Shown: positions 46,350 through 60,823 of the stretch, piece by piece | How positions within the stretch are numbered: the stretch's first letter is position 1 | How the letters are laid out: every line of letters starts with the position of its first letter | Assembly (NCBI RefSeq): GCF_963576675.1 | Contig: NC_088916.1 | Location: 48,051,001 to 48,115,000, forward strand | Origin: Euphorbia lathyris | Lineage: Eukaryota > Streptophyta > Magnoliopsida > Malpighiales > Euphorbiaceae | Direction of reading: 5' to 3' | Length of the DNA: 64,000 nucleotides | Program-made: the position numbers and the translations under genes | The notes under the pieces: model-generated | What the model saw: the letters and a program-made list of their open reading frames with translations, nothing else | What the model was told of the DNA's origin: nothing | Database searches by the model: none

Positions 46350-47345
46350 GGCACAGGCCCCGCTACGGACTGCGGTCTACGACATCATCAATGGGCACAT
46401 GCCCCGCTACGTACTGCGGTCTACGGCATCATCAATGGGCACAGGCCCCGCTACGGACTCCGATCTACGGCATCATCGACTCCGGTCAAACGCAGACGAT
46501 CCTGGTAAAAAGAAGCGACTGCGGTCACAAACTCTAGGACGAGTGATAAAGCCCAAATATCAAAGCGACTGCAGTCAAAAACTCTCGGACGAGTGATAAA
46601 GCCCAGCTATCATAAACGAGAGGACGCCCACAATCGATGTATAGATTAGGGTCGAACAGTTGATTTGGAGATATACAAACGAAAGGACACCTGCGATCGA
46701 TGTATAGATTAGGGTCGAACGTTCGATTTGGAGATCTACAATACAAGAAAACGCCTGCGATCGATGTAGAGATTGGGGTAGAACGATGAATTTGGAGATA
46801 TGCAAAACGAAAGAGTACCTGCGGTCCAGATAAAGACTAGGGTCGCTAGAAAGAGCAACTTTACATGCGGTCGAGATAAAGACTAGGGTAGCTGGAAAGA
46901 GCAATTTTACCTGCGGTTGATGTAGAGACTAGGGTAGCTGGAAAGAGCAATTTTACCTGCGGTTGATTTAGAAACTAGGGTAGCTAGAAAGAGCAATTTT
47001 ACCTGCGGTTGATTTAGAAACTAGGGTAGCTGGAAAGAGCAATTTTACCTGCGGTCGAGATAAAGACTAGGGTAGCTAGAAAGAGCAATTTTACCTGCGG
47101 TCGATTTAGAGACTAGGGTAGCTAGAAAGAGCAATTTTACCTGCGGTTGATCTAGAGACTAGGGTAGCTAGAAAGAGCAATTTTACCTGCGGTTGATTTA
47201 GAAACTAGGGTAGCTGGAAAGAGCAATTTTACCTGCGGTTGATTTGGAGACTAGGGTAGCTAGAAAGAGCAACTGTACCTGCGGTCAATTCAGACTAGGG
47301 TCGCTCGATAGAGCTATACACTTGCGGTCGATTTAGAGACTAGGG
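46350..47345 (+). repeat. Three blocks of tandem repeats before the Tat polypurine tract
   Basis: 46350-46480: about three units of a 45-bp repeat with GGGCACA(T/G)GCCCCGCTACG. 46615-46840: three to four units of about 62 bp containing GATTAGGGTCGAACG. 46845-47330: about ten units of 46 bp with GACTAGGGTAGCT(A/G)GAAAG and TTTTACCTGCGGTTGAT. All blocks share a CTGCGGTC(T/G)A-like core. Such 3' arrays are known in Ogre/Tat elements and can seed satellites. Confidence 0.85.
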
Positions 47346-47572
47346 TCACCGGAAGGAGCGTTCGTCTGCAGTCGATTCAGACGCAAGGACGGGACAACCA
47401 AGGCAAAGATCGAAGACCAGGCCGGAGCATGCGGCATGGAGATCACGTATTCTTCCTCCTACTCTTTACGTGTCTCTTACTTTTATATGTTTTACATTGC
47501 ATGTGTTGCGTTAGCAAAAAAACGTTTTCCAAAACACACACATCACTGTCAAAATAGAAAAGTAGGGGCAAC
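47346..47572 (+). other. Tat sequence up to the polypurine tract
   Basis: Unique spacer ending in AGAAAAGTAGGGGCAAC (47556-47572), the polypurine tract immediately before the 3' LTR. Confidence 0.7.
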
Positions 47573-50548
47573 TGTAGACACCGAGTCGGAGGACCTGTGA
47601 CGAAAACCCACGATGAACGGCTAAATCGGTTGATTCCAAGGATTAGAAAATTTAAAAATAATAACATAATAAAATGGGGAAACTCGGAGAACCGACGCTT
47701 GAAAGCCCCGCTAACAAGTTCGGCATCTCCTGAGTAAGGACGGGCACATTCGCTACTACGGCAGTAAGCAAATGGGCCCCGGAGGCCGAGCATCGGCCGG
47801 TGGGTAACGAACGGCGCTCCCAGCGACGACGGTCGCTCTATAAAGGACGGTGCGCGGCACGTCGAGTGCTCGTCCGACACGTCGAACGTCACCCGTCGAG
47901 GGGCGGGCGTCCCCCCTCGAACGTGGTCCGACGCCCGGACGGCGTCACCCGACGAAAGTCCGATGAGTGCTGGACCGCTTCGGGCGAGGCTCGACATCGT
48001 CGGGCGAGTCCCGACGCTCGTTGGACGGATGTCCGACTTTCGTTGGGCGATCGCCCAAAAACGTTGGGCGATCGCCCAACAAATTTTGGGCGATCGCCCA
48101 AAACGCCCAACCTCTTTGGGCGACGCCCGATTTTACTCGGGCGTCGCCCAAAGTTCTCCGGGGATCCATGCCTATATAAGGCAAGGATCCCCATGCATTT
48201 GAGGGGAGGATTTTTGGGAAGAGGAATTTCTCACTCTAACATTTTAGAGAGAGAAGTGATTTTTTTTTTGGGAAAAAACATTTTTTTTCCTAAAAATTCC
48301 GAATTTCCTAAAAGTTAAGATTTTACTAAAAACACAAAAAATACCGGGAAAGCACGATTCGTGGAATCAACCGACTTCAATCGTCAATACCGAACTTAAG
48401 GTATTATCCGAGGACTAGACTCGTTTTATTTTATTTAATTTATTTCTTTTCCTTATTTATTTTTATTTTATAATTTTATTTATTTAGCTATTTATTTATT
48501 TACCACGTTTTATTTAATTTTGCGTATTTATTTAATTTTCGTCTCGTGTTGAATAAAATTTGGTTTTGTTTTAAAATAAAAACCTCGTTTTGATATCCCA
48601 ATACGAACCGTGATCCGATAAAAAGGTAGTTCGGGTATTAAAAGACGTTGTAATTATAAGTTTCTTAAAAAAGAAATTTTCAAATAACGTTTTAAAATAA
48701 AAACGTCGTTTTAGGAACTTCCGTTATTGACTATGATCCATTTTTGGTAGTTCGGAAATCCAAAACGATTGAATTAGAGTTAATTTAAAGCTTTTGAATA
48801 AATCTGGAAATAATTGGAGTGCTGCTGTAATTTGCGTTTTCTGTCACTAATTGCTGATTACCGACGGATTTTCCGTCGGTAAATCTGCTGGAATGTAAAA
48901 AATGCTGTTTTGGTCCCTCTTTCTCAACTTTTAAGCTTTTAATCCTTTGTACATATATGTATATTTATGTAATAAATGTTTTCAAACTATTTTTGGATAG
49001 TTGGTACATATAGTTATTTAGGATATTTATATATCATTTTTTGATTTAGTCTAATATAAGTATACGTATATATATATTTTCTTTTTCCTTCATTTAAATG
49101 ATAATGGATTTTATTTTAGAATGTTATTTACTTGGGTGTTTTAGAAGTAATTAATTAGTAGATATTTTGTGGATAATGGGTTTTATTTTGATATTTAAAC
49201 TACATTATGTATATATATAGTTTTTGGGCTATTCGGGTTATACTAGTTATTATTAGGTGAAACTACTTTTGGGATAAATGTTATTTTCTTATTTAGGAGC
49301 TTTATCTATTATTTTCATATGTTTAAAGTAAAAATGTATTATATTTAGTATTTTTATTATCATTTCTTATATGTTTATTACATAGTATTTTTTCACTTAT
49401 CCTTATTTTCTCTATAAATATTTCATGGGTTTTTTGGCTAAAATGTATATAATATGTCTATATTATTTTCTTTATTCTTTGGACATTTATGGGTCCATAT
49501 TTCAAATGGGCTTTATTTGGAGTGAATTTTGATTTAATATGTTTATTGTTGTAATTATGACAAGTAAAGAGTCCATTGAGTCAAAATGGGGAAATAAATC
49601 ACCAAAAAGAGTTTTCAATTTGATTATTTAAACTAAAAGCTTTTCTAGAGGTTCTCAAAGTGCAAATAATATTTTCTTGACATCTTTAGATCATTTCCAA
49701 AACATCACGTTTTAAAACCTTAGTCCGTTCCAACGACGGATTAAGCGAACCTTGTAATTAAAATCGTTTTCATTGTAAATAATGAAGTTTTGAATCGTTT
49801 TCTTAAAGGATTTGTACAAAATAAAATTGACTTGTATGTTTAACCACGTTTTCTTATCAAAGGCTTTTATCCCAACATTTTCAACGTCCGAGTCGTTCCA
49901 ACGGCGATTCGAGTGAACATCATTAAACGGGGTTTTGAAACGTACCTAAATCGTTCCAACGACGATTAAGGTACGAACCATGTAAATAAACTCGTTTTGG
50001 GGAAGTGAATTAGTATAGAATTAGTATGTGACACGAAGCATAAATCACGTTACAAATAAATCAATTCTTCCTTCTCCCCCTCTCTTTCCTATGTATATTG
50101 AACTGATGTAAATGAGTGATTCTTTACTAAAATGGCTTTTCAATAATGTATGCTCAAAACGGTTTTCAAAACGAGAAAGAAAAGGTTTCAAATGAATTTT
50201 AAACTTAAAGAAATATACGATTAGTCCGTTATCGCCTAACATGCTGAGTAGGAGGCCGGTGGTTCATAACCGGGCGATGTCGGGGTGCCTAGTAGCCTTT
50301 CTCCGGAAAGGAGCTAGCCTTCTCGGCTCGTACCTAAGTTTCCCGAACCCACACCGGTCTCCCGCAAGGGATCGGTGTTTATTTTCCCATTCGTGGGTGG
50401 CGACTCTTCCATATCTCCGAGCTCCGGTCCTGCCGAGCAGCTTGATTCCACGATTGGTTGCTTTCGGCGCCAATCACCGCTTACGTCGCCATGAGGTGTC
50501 CACCCCCCGGTCCGCCCGGGAGATTAGGCCGCGGCACCTCGTCTAACA
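47573..50548 (+). repeat. Tat 3' LTR
   Basis: 2976 bp, nearly identical to the 5' LTR. The clearest difference is the palindrome tract at 48042-48102, with three TTGGGCGATCGCCCAA-type units instead of six. High similarity indicates a recent insertion. Confidence 0.88.
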
Positions 50549-50553
50549 ACGAG

Positions 50554-51801
50554 AACGAAAGCCAAAGACGCGGAAAAGTTCCGTGCCGCGACCGCGGCCC
50601 CCCAATTCTCGGTCGCGACACGCTCCCTTCAGCTTCTCCTTCCCTTCGTTCGAAGAAAAATTGATGCTCCCCCATTCTCAGCCGAGAATTGAATATTCTC
50701 GGTTAGAGCAGAAATCTGTAGAAGCCAAATTGCACACTTTCATTTTCGATGAAACGCGTTCGTTCGGGTGGATAAAGACGTCCTTTCACAACGGATACGA
50801 TCCTTCACAACGGACACGACACTTCAATCAAGACTCTTCAACATCTATAAATAAAGAGTTGATGGAGAGTTGAAGATATGTAGAAGAAAGAGATTAGTAT
50901 AGAATTTATGCAGAAATTCCGAGTCAAGTGATTCAGAATTTAGATTTCATTTTCTGTTCAAAACAATATGATGTACACACATTGTTTATTCAATAATAAC
51001 AAATTCAGTAGCGTTTAGACATTGTTCCAATTTAGTTTACATTTTGGTAGTAGACAGACCCCGTCTCTATTACGAAGATTCAACGAGAAGATTGAGTAGA
51101 GGATCCGCCCCTGAGCCTGACAAACTCTAACGAAACCCAAGGAAAGGATTGACAACCCGTTCACTTGCAAGTCGTCGAATGTTTCCATGCTCCATGTCCT
51201 CTGTAAACTTGTATCAATTTATATTTCATCTAATAAAGTACGTTCTATTCGATAGATTTTTATGCAGCACTTTGGTAAAGGATCCGAAGTGGATTGATGC
51301 TGGTGTTTTCATTAAAACGTATTTAATTCAAAATCTTTACAAGGAAACTTTGTTGAACACTTAGACAAATTATTATCTCGGTAGAGTTTTAATTTGGTTA
51401 AGGAAGCAATCTAAACCAGTTAGGAGGATTGTTGCGTTCAAAGCCTAAAAATTAGAGGTTCCGTCATTTATTTCATCTTTATAATTCATACAAAGTTTAA
51501 AGTTGTTTTCTTTGCTTAATGCAAACAAATACATTTGTTTACTTTTCTAAAAAGTACTAAGCGTTCCTGTCTTGCAAATTCATTCTTAAATCAGAATATT
51601 TTCTAACATTTTCATTCTCTAATCTAATTCTTATTCTAACAGATTCAATACCAAAACCGATTTAACGATTTTCCTTACTATAAATCTTATAAGTAAATTT
51701 AACCGATTCAAAATAAGTTTTTGTTAAAAAACGTTCCCTGTGGGATCGATATCTTTTATTACTACAAGCGTATACCGTGCACTTGCGGAAATCGCTCAAC
51801 A
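50554..51801 (+). repeat. Athila 3' LTR, second part
   Basis: It resumes after the duplicated ACGAG (50549-50553) and ends CGCTCAACA, then CTTTT. It matches 22245-23491 of the 5' LTR with few differences; the palindrome part reads CGTGCCGCGACCGCGG here and CGTGACGCGGCC there. Confidence 0.88.
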
Positions 51802-51806
51802 CTTTT

Positions 51807-52905
51807 CCAATCCAATACTGAGCTCTTTAAAGGTAGAGCACAAACCGTTTACAAAGAAGTTGAGTATGCAAGAGTACCGTCCTCTAGTCGTCTACTCAAC
51901 TCTACTGAATGCTATAACCGAACACTCAGATTTTCTCTACCACTGAGTACTAAAACCGAGTACTCAGCACCACTCTCTCAATTTTTACAATTGATACAAA
52001 CTTGTTCTTTCTAGATGAAGAACACTTTAGATGAATACAAATTCAATCTAGCTTTTACACAGAGATAGAAATTTGGTGTAAGATCTTCTTTTCTTGTTTG
52101 AATATGCTTTTGTATGTATGCTCTTTTTCTTTTGTACTTCGGCAAAGGATCCAAGAGTTAGACTTGTCCTTTTATAGTGAATTTCTGATGCCTCAATCAT
52201 TTGAATTCGAATGTATCCGTTGAATTCAAACGGCTCCTTGCGTCATTCACTAGTCAGCATACAGATATTGCAGGCCGATCCTGTCGTCTGAAATTAGCAG
52301 GCGTCAGGCTTGTCTTCTTTCGCCAGGTTCATCTTCTAGCGCCAGTTTCGTATTTTAGCCAACGGCCAGTTGACCCATGCGTCTTGAAACTATCTTCGTG
52401 CGTAATTCCAAAGCTTCTGTATTGGTGCCGACAGTTGTCGGATCTTGTCTTTTTTGCAAACGGATCATTCGCGCTGTCCTGACGAGCACTCAGCTTGACT
52501 TTATTGACGTTGCCTTTGTTCTTTGTCTCTGGCGAGGCTGAGTCGCATTCTACTCAGCTTCCATGGTCAGCTTCGTCTGCAAGCTTTAGTTTAGAGGAAG
52601 ACTTCTCTTCTTTGATACTGAGTTGTGTTCTACTCAGCTTCCTTGGCCAGCTTCGTTTGATAGCTTAAGTTCTGAAGAAGACTTTTCTTCTATAACGCTG
52701 AGTTGTGTTCTACTCAGCTTCCATTGCTCATGCTGACTTCATTCTGTCGTACTTTTTATTTCTGTTCTCATTTATAATTATACTCAACATTGAACAAACA
52801 CATTAGTACAATTAAACCAAAGCACTTAAATTTAATTGCCCCTTAATCATGGATTAACTTAAATAATTTTGTCAAATCAAAATCATGTGGAAGGGTGTTT
52901 CAACA
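51807..52905 (-). repeat. Copia 3' LTR, proximal part
   Basis: This is the rest of the LTR split by Athila; on the minus strand it begins TGTTGAAACACC. It contains three to four repeats of about 75 bp with the inverted pair GCTGAGT...ACTCAGC (52537-52558, about 52615, about 52695). The polypurine tract (minus strand ATGGGGGAGTT) lies at 52906-52918. Confidence 0.8.
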
Positions 52906-53041
52906 AACTCCCCCATTTTGATGTTGGCAAAAATATTTAATTCTGGAACTCAGAATTAAAGTTCCCCATGATTGAATCACTTTTCATACTTCTGAAATTT
53001 CTCCCCCGTAAGGGTTGCATCTGTTGACTTAAATTAACTCT

Positions 53042-53262
53042 TTCTTCTATAACCCTGAGTTGTGTTCTACTCAGCTTCTATGGCTCATGCTGACTTCATT
53101 CTGTCGTACTTTTTATTTATGTTCTCATTTATAATTATACTCAATATTGAACAAACACATTAGTACAATTAAACCAAAGCACTTAAATTTAATTGCCTTT
53201 TAATCATGGATTAACTTAAATAATTTTGTCAAATCAAAATCATGTGGAAAGGTGTTTCAACA
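53042..53262 (-). repeat. Truncated Copia 5' LTR
   Basis: 221 bases closely matching 52686-52905, ending at the CTATC duplication. The junction at about 53041 joins the interior of the 5' LTR to sequence just before the polypurine tract, so the deletion removed the primer site and all coding sequence. Confidence 0.8.
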
Positions 53263-53267
53263 CTATC

Positions 53268-55370
53268 ATGAATAATTTTGGATCTGAGCTATTCAACCAT
53301 CCAACAAAAGCATCAATATTTCACAACCACATCATGCCATGGCATATATGCATATGCTTAGCGGTAGCACCATTGTGTTTTGCATGAGGTAACTTCGTAT
53401 TGAGTGATTATGCTGATTAGTATGTGTTTTCTGATGTCATATTTGCTTATATGTATGGTTTTACAGTCACCTCCACCAGGTTTTGAAAAAGGCAGCAATG
53501 CATAAGTAGGTTTATTTTGTTGATCCAAATGATACGTATGCAATTGAAACTCAAAGAACGCCAACTACCACTCTAAGGACTTGATGTATTAATCAAAATG
53601 GGTCATGATGACTCCATTTTTGTGCTGCCTTACAACTGAGGGTATGAATATTTGGTACGTTTTTTTTATGTGTTTATTACGATTAATCCTATACAGGTAG
53701 CAATAAGATTATTATTCTTGCAGTTCGCACTATACCTTGACAGTGATTGATGTACAAAACAAAAAAGTGTATTAGTTAGATCTATTGAAAATGCAACTGT
53801 CAAATACGGGACAAATGTTATGAACAAGTAACTTTCAAATACTTACTATTTATACGGAATTCATGTAATTATATATCTCAAATATATACATTTAATGTTT
53901 ACAGTGCAGTCAATTTCTACTTTGCTCAGAATGAACCAAAGAAAGTTTCAAAAACTAAAGTTCGATAAATACTCATTCTAGTGAGTTTTAATTCTTATAC
54001 ATTATTATATTAGTGAAAACTGTAATAATTTAATAGGTTGTGAGTTTGATTGTATATATTGTCCAGCTAGCAGCTAGCTGTATCGTGCATACATATGGAT
54101 ATCATTTGCATTTCTGTTGCATTAGAACACTTGTTGTGAAGCATGTGTTAGGCATTTCTGTTGCATTTATCTTCTATGACACATGTGGTTGAAAGTGCTG
54201 CATGTGCATTTGTGTAAGTAGTTCTAATTATTATGTGTTCTTGTGGATCTATATTATGTCATCTATTGGTTAAATTTGTATATTTTGTGGATACATATTG
54301 TTATGGATATGTTGTGCATTTATATGTTCAGTTCAAATTGCATTCTGTGATGAATTATGTTAAAGGTATATTATGCATGCCTAACATATGATTATATCAG
54401 GCATATTATGTATGTGTGTATGTTGGTTGAAATTGATTTCCCTGTGGCTCGTTATCGCTCCCATGGCCCTATAAGATACTCTATGTTTTATGTGCTTTGG
54501 ATCCCTCATTGTTTCAGTTGTTTGATTGTTTAGGAAAAAATAGTAGTTTGTGGAGTCATTGTTTTTTGGACTGTCAATTTCTAACAGGATTTACATTGAC
54601 AACTCATTTTAAGATGATTATCATCTTTCTTGCTTTTATATCATATAAAATCATGTCACATAACATGATTATGACATGATACCCATTTTGATACCTCTAA
54701 TTGATTTTGTGTTGGTTTGTTCATCAATGGCTTTCACTAAATTAAGTGCTTCTTGTTTTTGTTGTTGATATGTGCGTTTATATCATATAAAATCATATCA
54801 AATAATATATCAAATAACATGATTATGACATAATAAACTGTTTTGATACCTCTAATTGATTTCGTGTTGGTCTGTACATCAATATTGGCTTTCACTAAAG
54901 CAAATGCTTCTTGTTTTTGTTGTTGATACGTTAAGTTGTTAATAATATCTTCAAGCTTTGCTTTTTAATTGTGCCTGATTTATAGGCTCTTCATAACTTA
55001 ATTAGGTGAATTATGTGTTAGGAATATTATGTATGTGTGCATATATGTGATTGTTTGAACCTGGTGCATGTAAATTATGTGTTGTTGTGTATTTGTATCA
55101 ATCTATTGGTTGAACTTCTCTATTTTGTGTCACATGGCATCCCTAAGAAAAGGAACGGAAGAACATGCGGCTTTTGGATAATGTGTTATATGAGAGTCAT
55201 TGTAACAGCCATAGATTTGAAGTTTGTTGAAAAGGTATCCATCTTTTTCTACAAAGATTGATGAATATACTACACTATATTCATATATATTAAACTATTT
55301 TGTAGTGGCCACACAAGTTTGATTTGCATTATACCCAAATGGATCTCGATGAAGTCCACAAAGAATGAGC
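53268..55370 (+). pseudogene. Right fragment of the second CACTA-like gene: Ulp1-type peptidase exons
   Basis: 53268 onward reads NNFGSELFNHPTKASIFHN in the frame that left 21633. Later pieces are FVDPNDTYAIETQRTPTTT (about 53510-53566) and HDDSIFVLPYN (about 53604-53636), like the FLPYN lead-in to the catalytic histidine. An exon at about 55110-55240 reads HGIPKKRNGRTCGFWIMCYM, the Q/K-x-N-x-x-(D/T)-C-G segment with the catalytic cysteine of Ulp1/C48 peptidases. A last exon (about 55306-55368) reads WPHKFDLHYTQMDLDEVHKE. Frames are broken by stops and the catalytic Asp neighbour of Cys is Thr. Likely an inactive remnant of a CACTA-encoded SUMO-protease-like protein. Confidence 0.65.
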
Positions 55371-56288
55371 ACGTAATGATATTTAAAACATAGAGAGTTT
55401 TTGTTATATAAGCTAAGTTAAGTCCTAGCTTGTACATTTGGAAATTTTGTTGAGTAAATATGGTACATTGGAAATGTTTTTGAGCATCTGTACATTGGAT
55501 GGAAATTTTGTTGTATTTATTGGTTTTGGTTTGGAATACATTTTTTTATATAAAAAGGCATTTTTTTTTGCATTATTTACATTCTGTTGGGATTGCACTT
55601 TGGTTATATATATAGGTCTATATGACACATATTGAAATAAATAAAAAGTCGTATGATATGATATCAGATAAGTGTTATTGTCAAAAACATGTCATCTGAA
55701 GTTTACAACAATGATATAATTCTTATAACAAAATGTCATCTTATTTTCTATACAACGACACAGAATTGGAAACCAACTGTCATACCAAGTACGTTCCAAC
55801 GACATATATATAAACTAAAATTGTCATAACATCAACATAATAACTACATTTAAGGATTTAATGTGACATGTTTTTCACAAATAATGTCATGTGACCTACA
55901 TTAACTTGACATAATAGTTTAGATATATTGTCATCTGAATGTAAATACTTTGAGAAAATTTAATACAGATATTGTCATGTGAATTATGTTCCAATGATAG
56001 TAAAGAGAAACATATTCATCATGACATTATCGTAATTGCTATATTTTAACTTAATAATCTGACATTATTTCAATCGAATGTCATGGGAATATAATTAAGG
56101 TGACATAACGTATTAGATATATCGTCATTCAAATGACACGATGCAATTTGGTTGTTATCATGCAAATGTTATTCAAATGACAGATTTTACGTGTCATATG
56201 AAGCATCAACAAATGATAGTGAGTCTCGTGACAGTTTTATTTTCTTCGGGATGACGATTTTTTCCCATCATCTGAAGGCTATGCCGTG
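55371..56288. repeat. Right subterminal repeats and terminus of the second CACTA-like element
   Basis: 55640-56288 is dense in TGTCATCTGAA / TGTCATGTGAA / GACAT words like those at the ends of the CACTA element at 6521-10924. It ends TCATCTGAAGGCTATGCCGTG; reversed this begins CACGGCATAGCC rather than CACTA. The change to LINE-derived coding at 56289 marks the boundary. The matching left terminus was not found. Confidence 0.6.
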
Positions 56289-56500
56289 AGGATCTATCTG
56301 AGTATGAGAATGTTTTGGAGGATATTCGGGTTCTTTCTAATTGCCTAGATTGCTTAGTAGCTTTTGTTCCAAGGTTAGTGAACGGTGCAGCTCATGTCAT
56401 GGCCCGTAATACTCATTTCAGTGCTAATCTTTTCAGTTTGATTGTTATTCCTGTTTTTCTTGAAAGTATTTTGTATAAGGATGATTCTTCTACTTCTTAA
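56289..56500 (+). pseudogene. LINE RNase H / 3' ORF2 remnant
   Basis: The frame reads EDIRVLSNCLDCLVAFVPRL, then VNGAAHVMARNTHFSANLF, closing at 56498-56500. 'FVPR..N..AH.MAR' is the end of the RNase H domain carried by plant LINE (L1-type) ORF2 proteins. It starts abruptly at the CACTA-like terminus, so the LINE copy was older and was entered by it. Confidence 0.65.
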
Positions 56501-57562
56501 TAAAGTGTTTTTTCTTTATATTTTTTTAAAAAATAATAATGGGCCTTAATCTTATGGGATTGGTAGAATGACTAATAATTTAGTAGAGTTTGACATAATT
56601 GGAATTAATCTCCTTGTTGTAATATTTTATATGATTAATAAGTTTCATGTAAAAAGTCCCATTTTCTATTATCCAAACCCGGTCTATTAAAGATATGCCT
56701 GGACCGGTCGAGCAGGAGTCGGAGCCAGATGAACAGATATAAATACAGAAGGTAATTCCTTTTGCATTCAAGCAATAAACATAAAAGTGAAGCTAATAAA
56801 TTTATCAGTAAGATTCTGGCCATTGATCGGTCCCTTAGTAATGGGTCACTTGTAGTGACAGTGGAGAAGCTCTACTCTACTCGGCAATTATGTACAAAAT
56901 CAAATTAATTGGGAATTAATCCTAGTTAGATACGAGTTGATTAATACGTTTCAAAGATGTATACTGAAGTAGAGATCATCATCGAATTGATTATTACCAT
57001 TCATTCTACTATCAGCCATTCCACCTTTAAGAAAAGATGCCTTCTTTCTTCTTTAAATTTTGTTTTTCTTTTCCCCTCGTTAGAAAAACATGAAGCCATC
57101 CAATGTCATTTAAGGCGTGAAGAGAATCAAGTATTGAAATAGAGGTAGAATATTAAAACCCAAGTACACGAACATCATCAAAATGCAAGACGGAATGAGA
57201 AAGATACAACAACATAAAATAGAAAATGTCATCAATTTATGTATTTGCAAACTGCAAATACCATTTGAATTGACAAACCAAATCATAAAAGACAATTGCT
57301 AAACAATGGTACATTTACAGACTGTGATACGAACTGATAAATAATGTTCTTTAAATTCAATAGTAAGGAAGGAAGCTATATATACATGGTCAAAGCATCT
57401 GAATAATTATCTTCTTAGTAAATCATCCATTCATGGATATAACTAAAAGTAGTGCAGTTTCATAATAACCAGAAAGGAAATAAATAATCAAACCCATTGG
57501 TATGATCCTTTTATCTTTCTTCATTCTATCATCCACTGCTGCAAAACACCCCTAAATTTCAG
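56501..57562. other. Intergenic DNA between LINE remnant and RD21-like gene
   Basis: AT-rich, no supportable ORF, RNA gene or terminal repeat seen. The right part is the 3' flank of the minus-strand protease gene. Confidence 0.5.

Positions 57563-60823
<3,261 letters not shown>

Larger units (their letters stand above)
34171..50548 (+). mobile_element. Tat/Ogre-lineage Ty3/gypsy retrotransposon (16.4 kb)
   Basis: TGTAGACACC...GTCTAACA, flanked by ACGAG (34166-34170 and 50549-50553). LTRs are about 3.0 kb. The primer site is tRNA-Arg type, and pol has two RNase H domains, the mark of the Tat lineage. Coding is damaged by frameshifts, stops and a small deletion, so it is not autonomous now. 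Unusual: three extra gag-like modules and no visible aspartic protease. It also has a spliced antisense ORF and tandem repeats before the polypurine tract. Confidence 0.9.
22015..51801 (+). mobile_element. Athila-lineage Ty3/gypsy retrotransposon, split by a Tat element
   Basis: TGTTAAGCCC...CGCTCAACA, flanked by CTTTT (22010-22014 and 51802-51806). Own length is about 13.4 kb after removing the Tat element (34171-50548) and its duplication. Layout: 5' LTR, tRNA-Asp primer site, gag-pol with one nonsense codon, two ORFs of the putative-plant-transposon-protein type in the env position, polypurine tract, 3' LTR. The LTR halves are very similar, so it is a fairly recent insertion. Confidence 0.92.
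21639..53262 (-). mobile_element. Internally deleted Copia-type element (minus orientation), split by nested insertions
   Basis: Flanked by CTATC (21634-21638 and 53263-53267). On the minus strand the ends read TGTTGAAACACC...GGGTCCAACA, typical of plant Copia LTRs. Own sequence totals about 1.83 kb: a truncated 5' LTR (53262-53042), a short internal scrap with polypurine tract (53041-52906) and a complete 3' LTR (52905-51807 plus 22014-21639, about 1475 bp). Gag-pol and primer site are deleted. The 3' LTR hosts the Athila insertion at 22015-51801. Confidence 0.85.

Noticed and set aside
46845..47330. Regular 46-bp repeats considered as a CRISPR-like array
   Set aside because: The units are contiguous without unique spacers and sit in a plant retrotransposon; they are ordinary tandem repeats.
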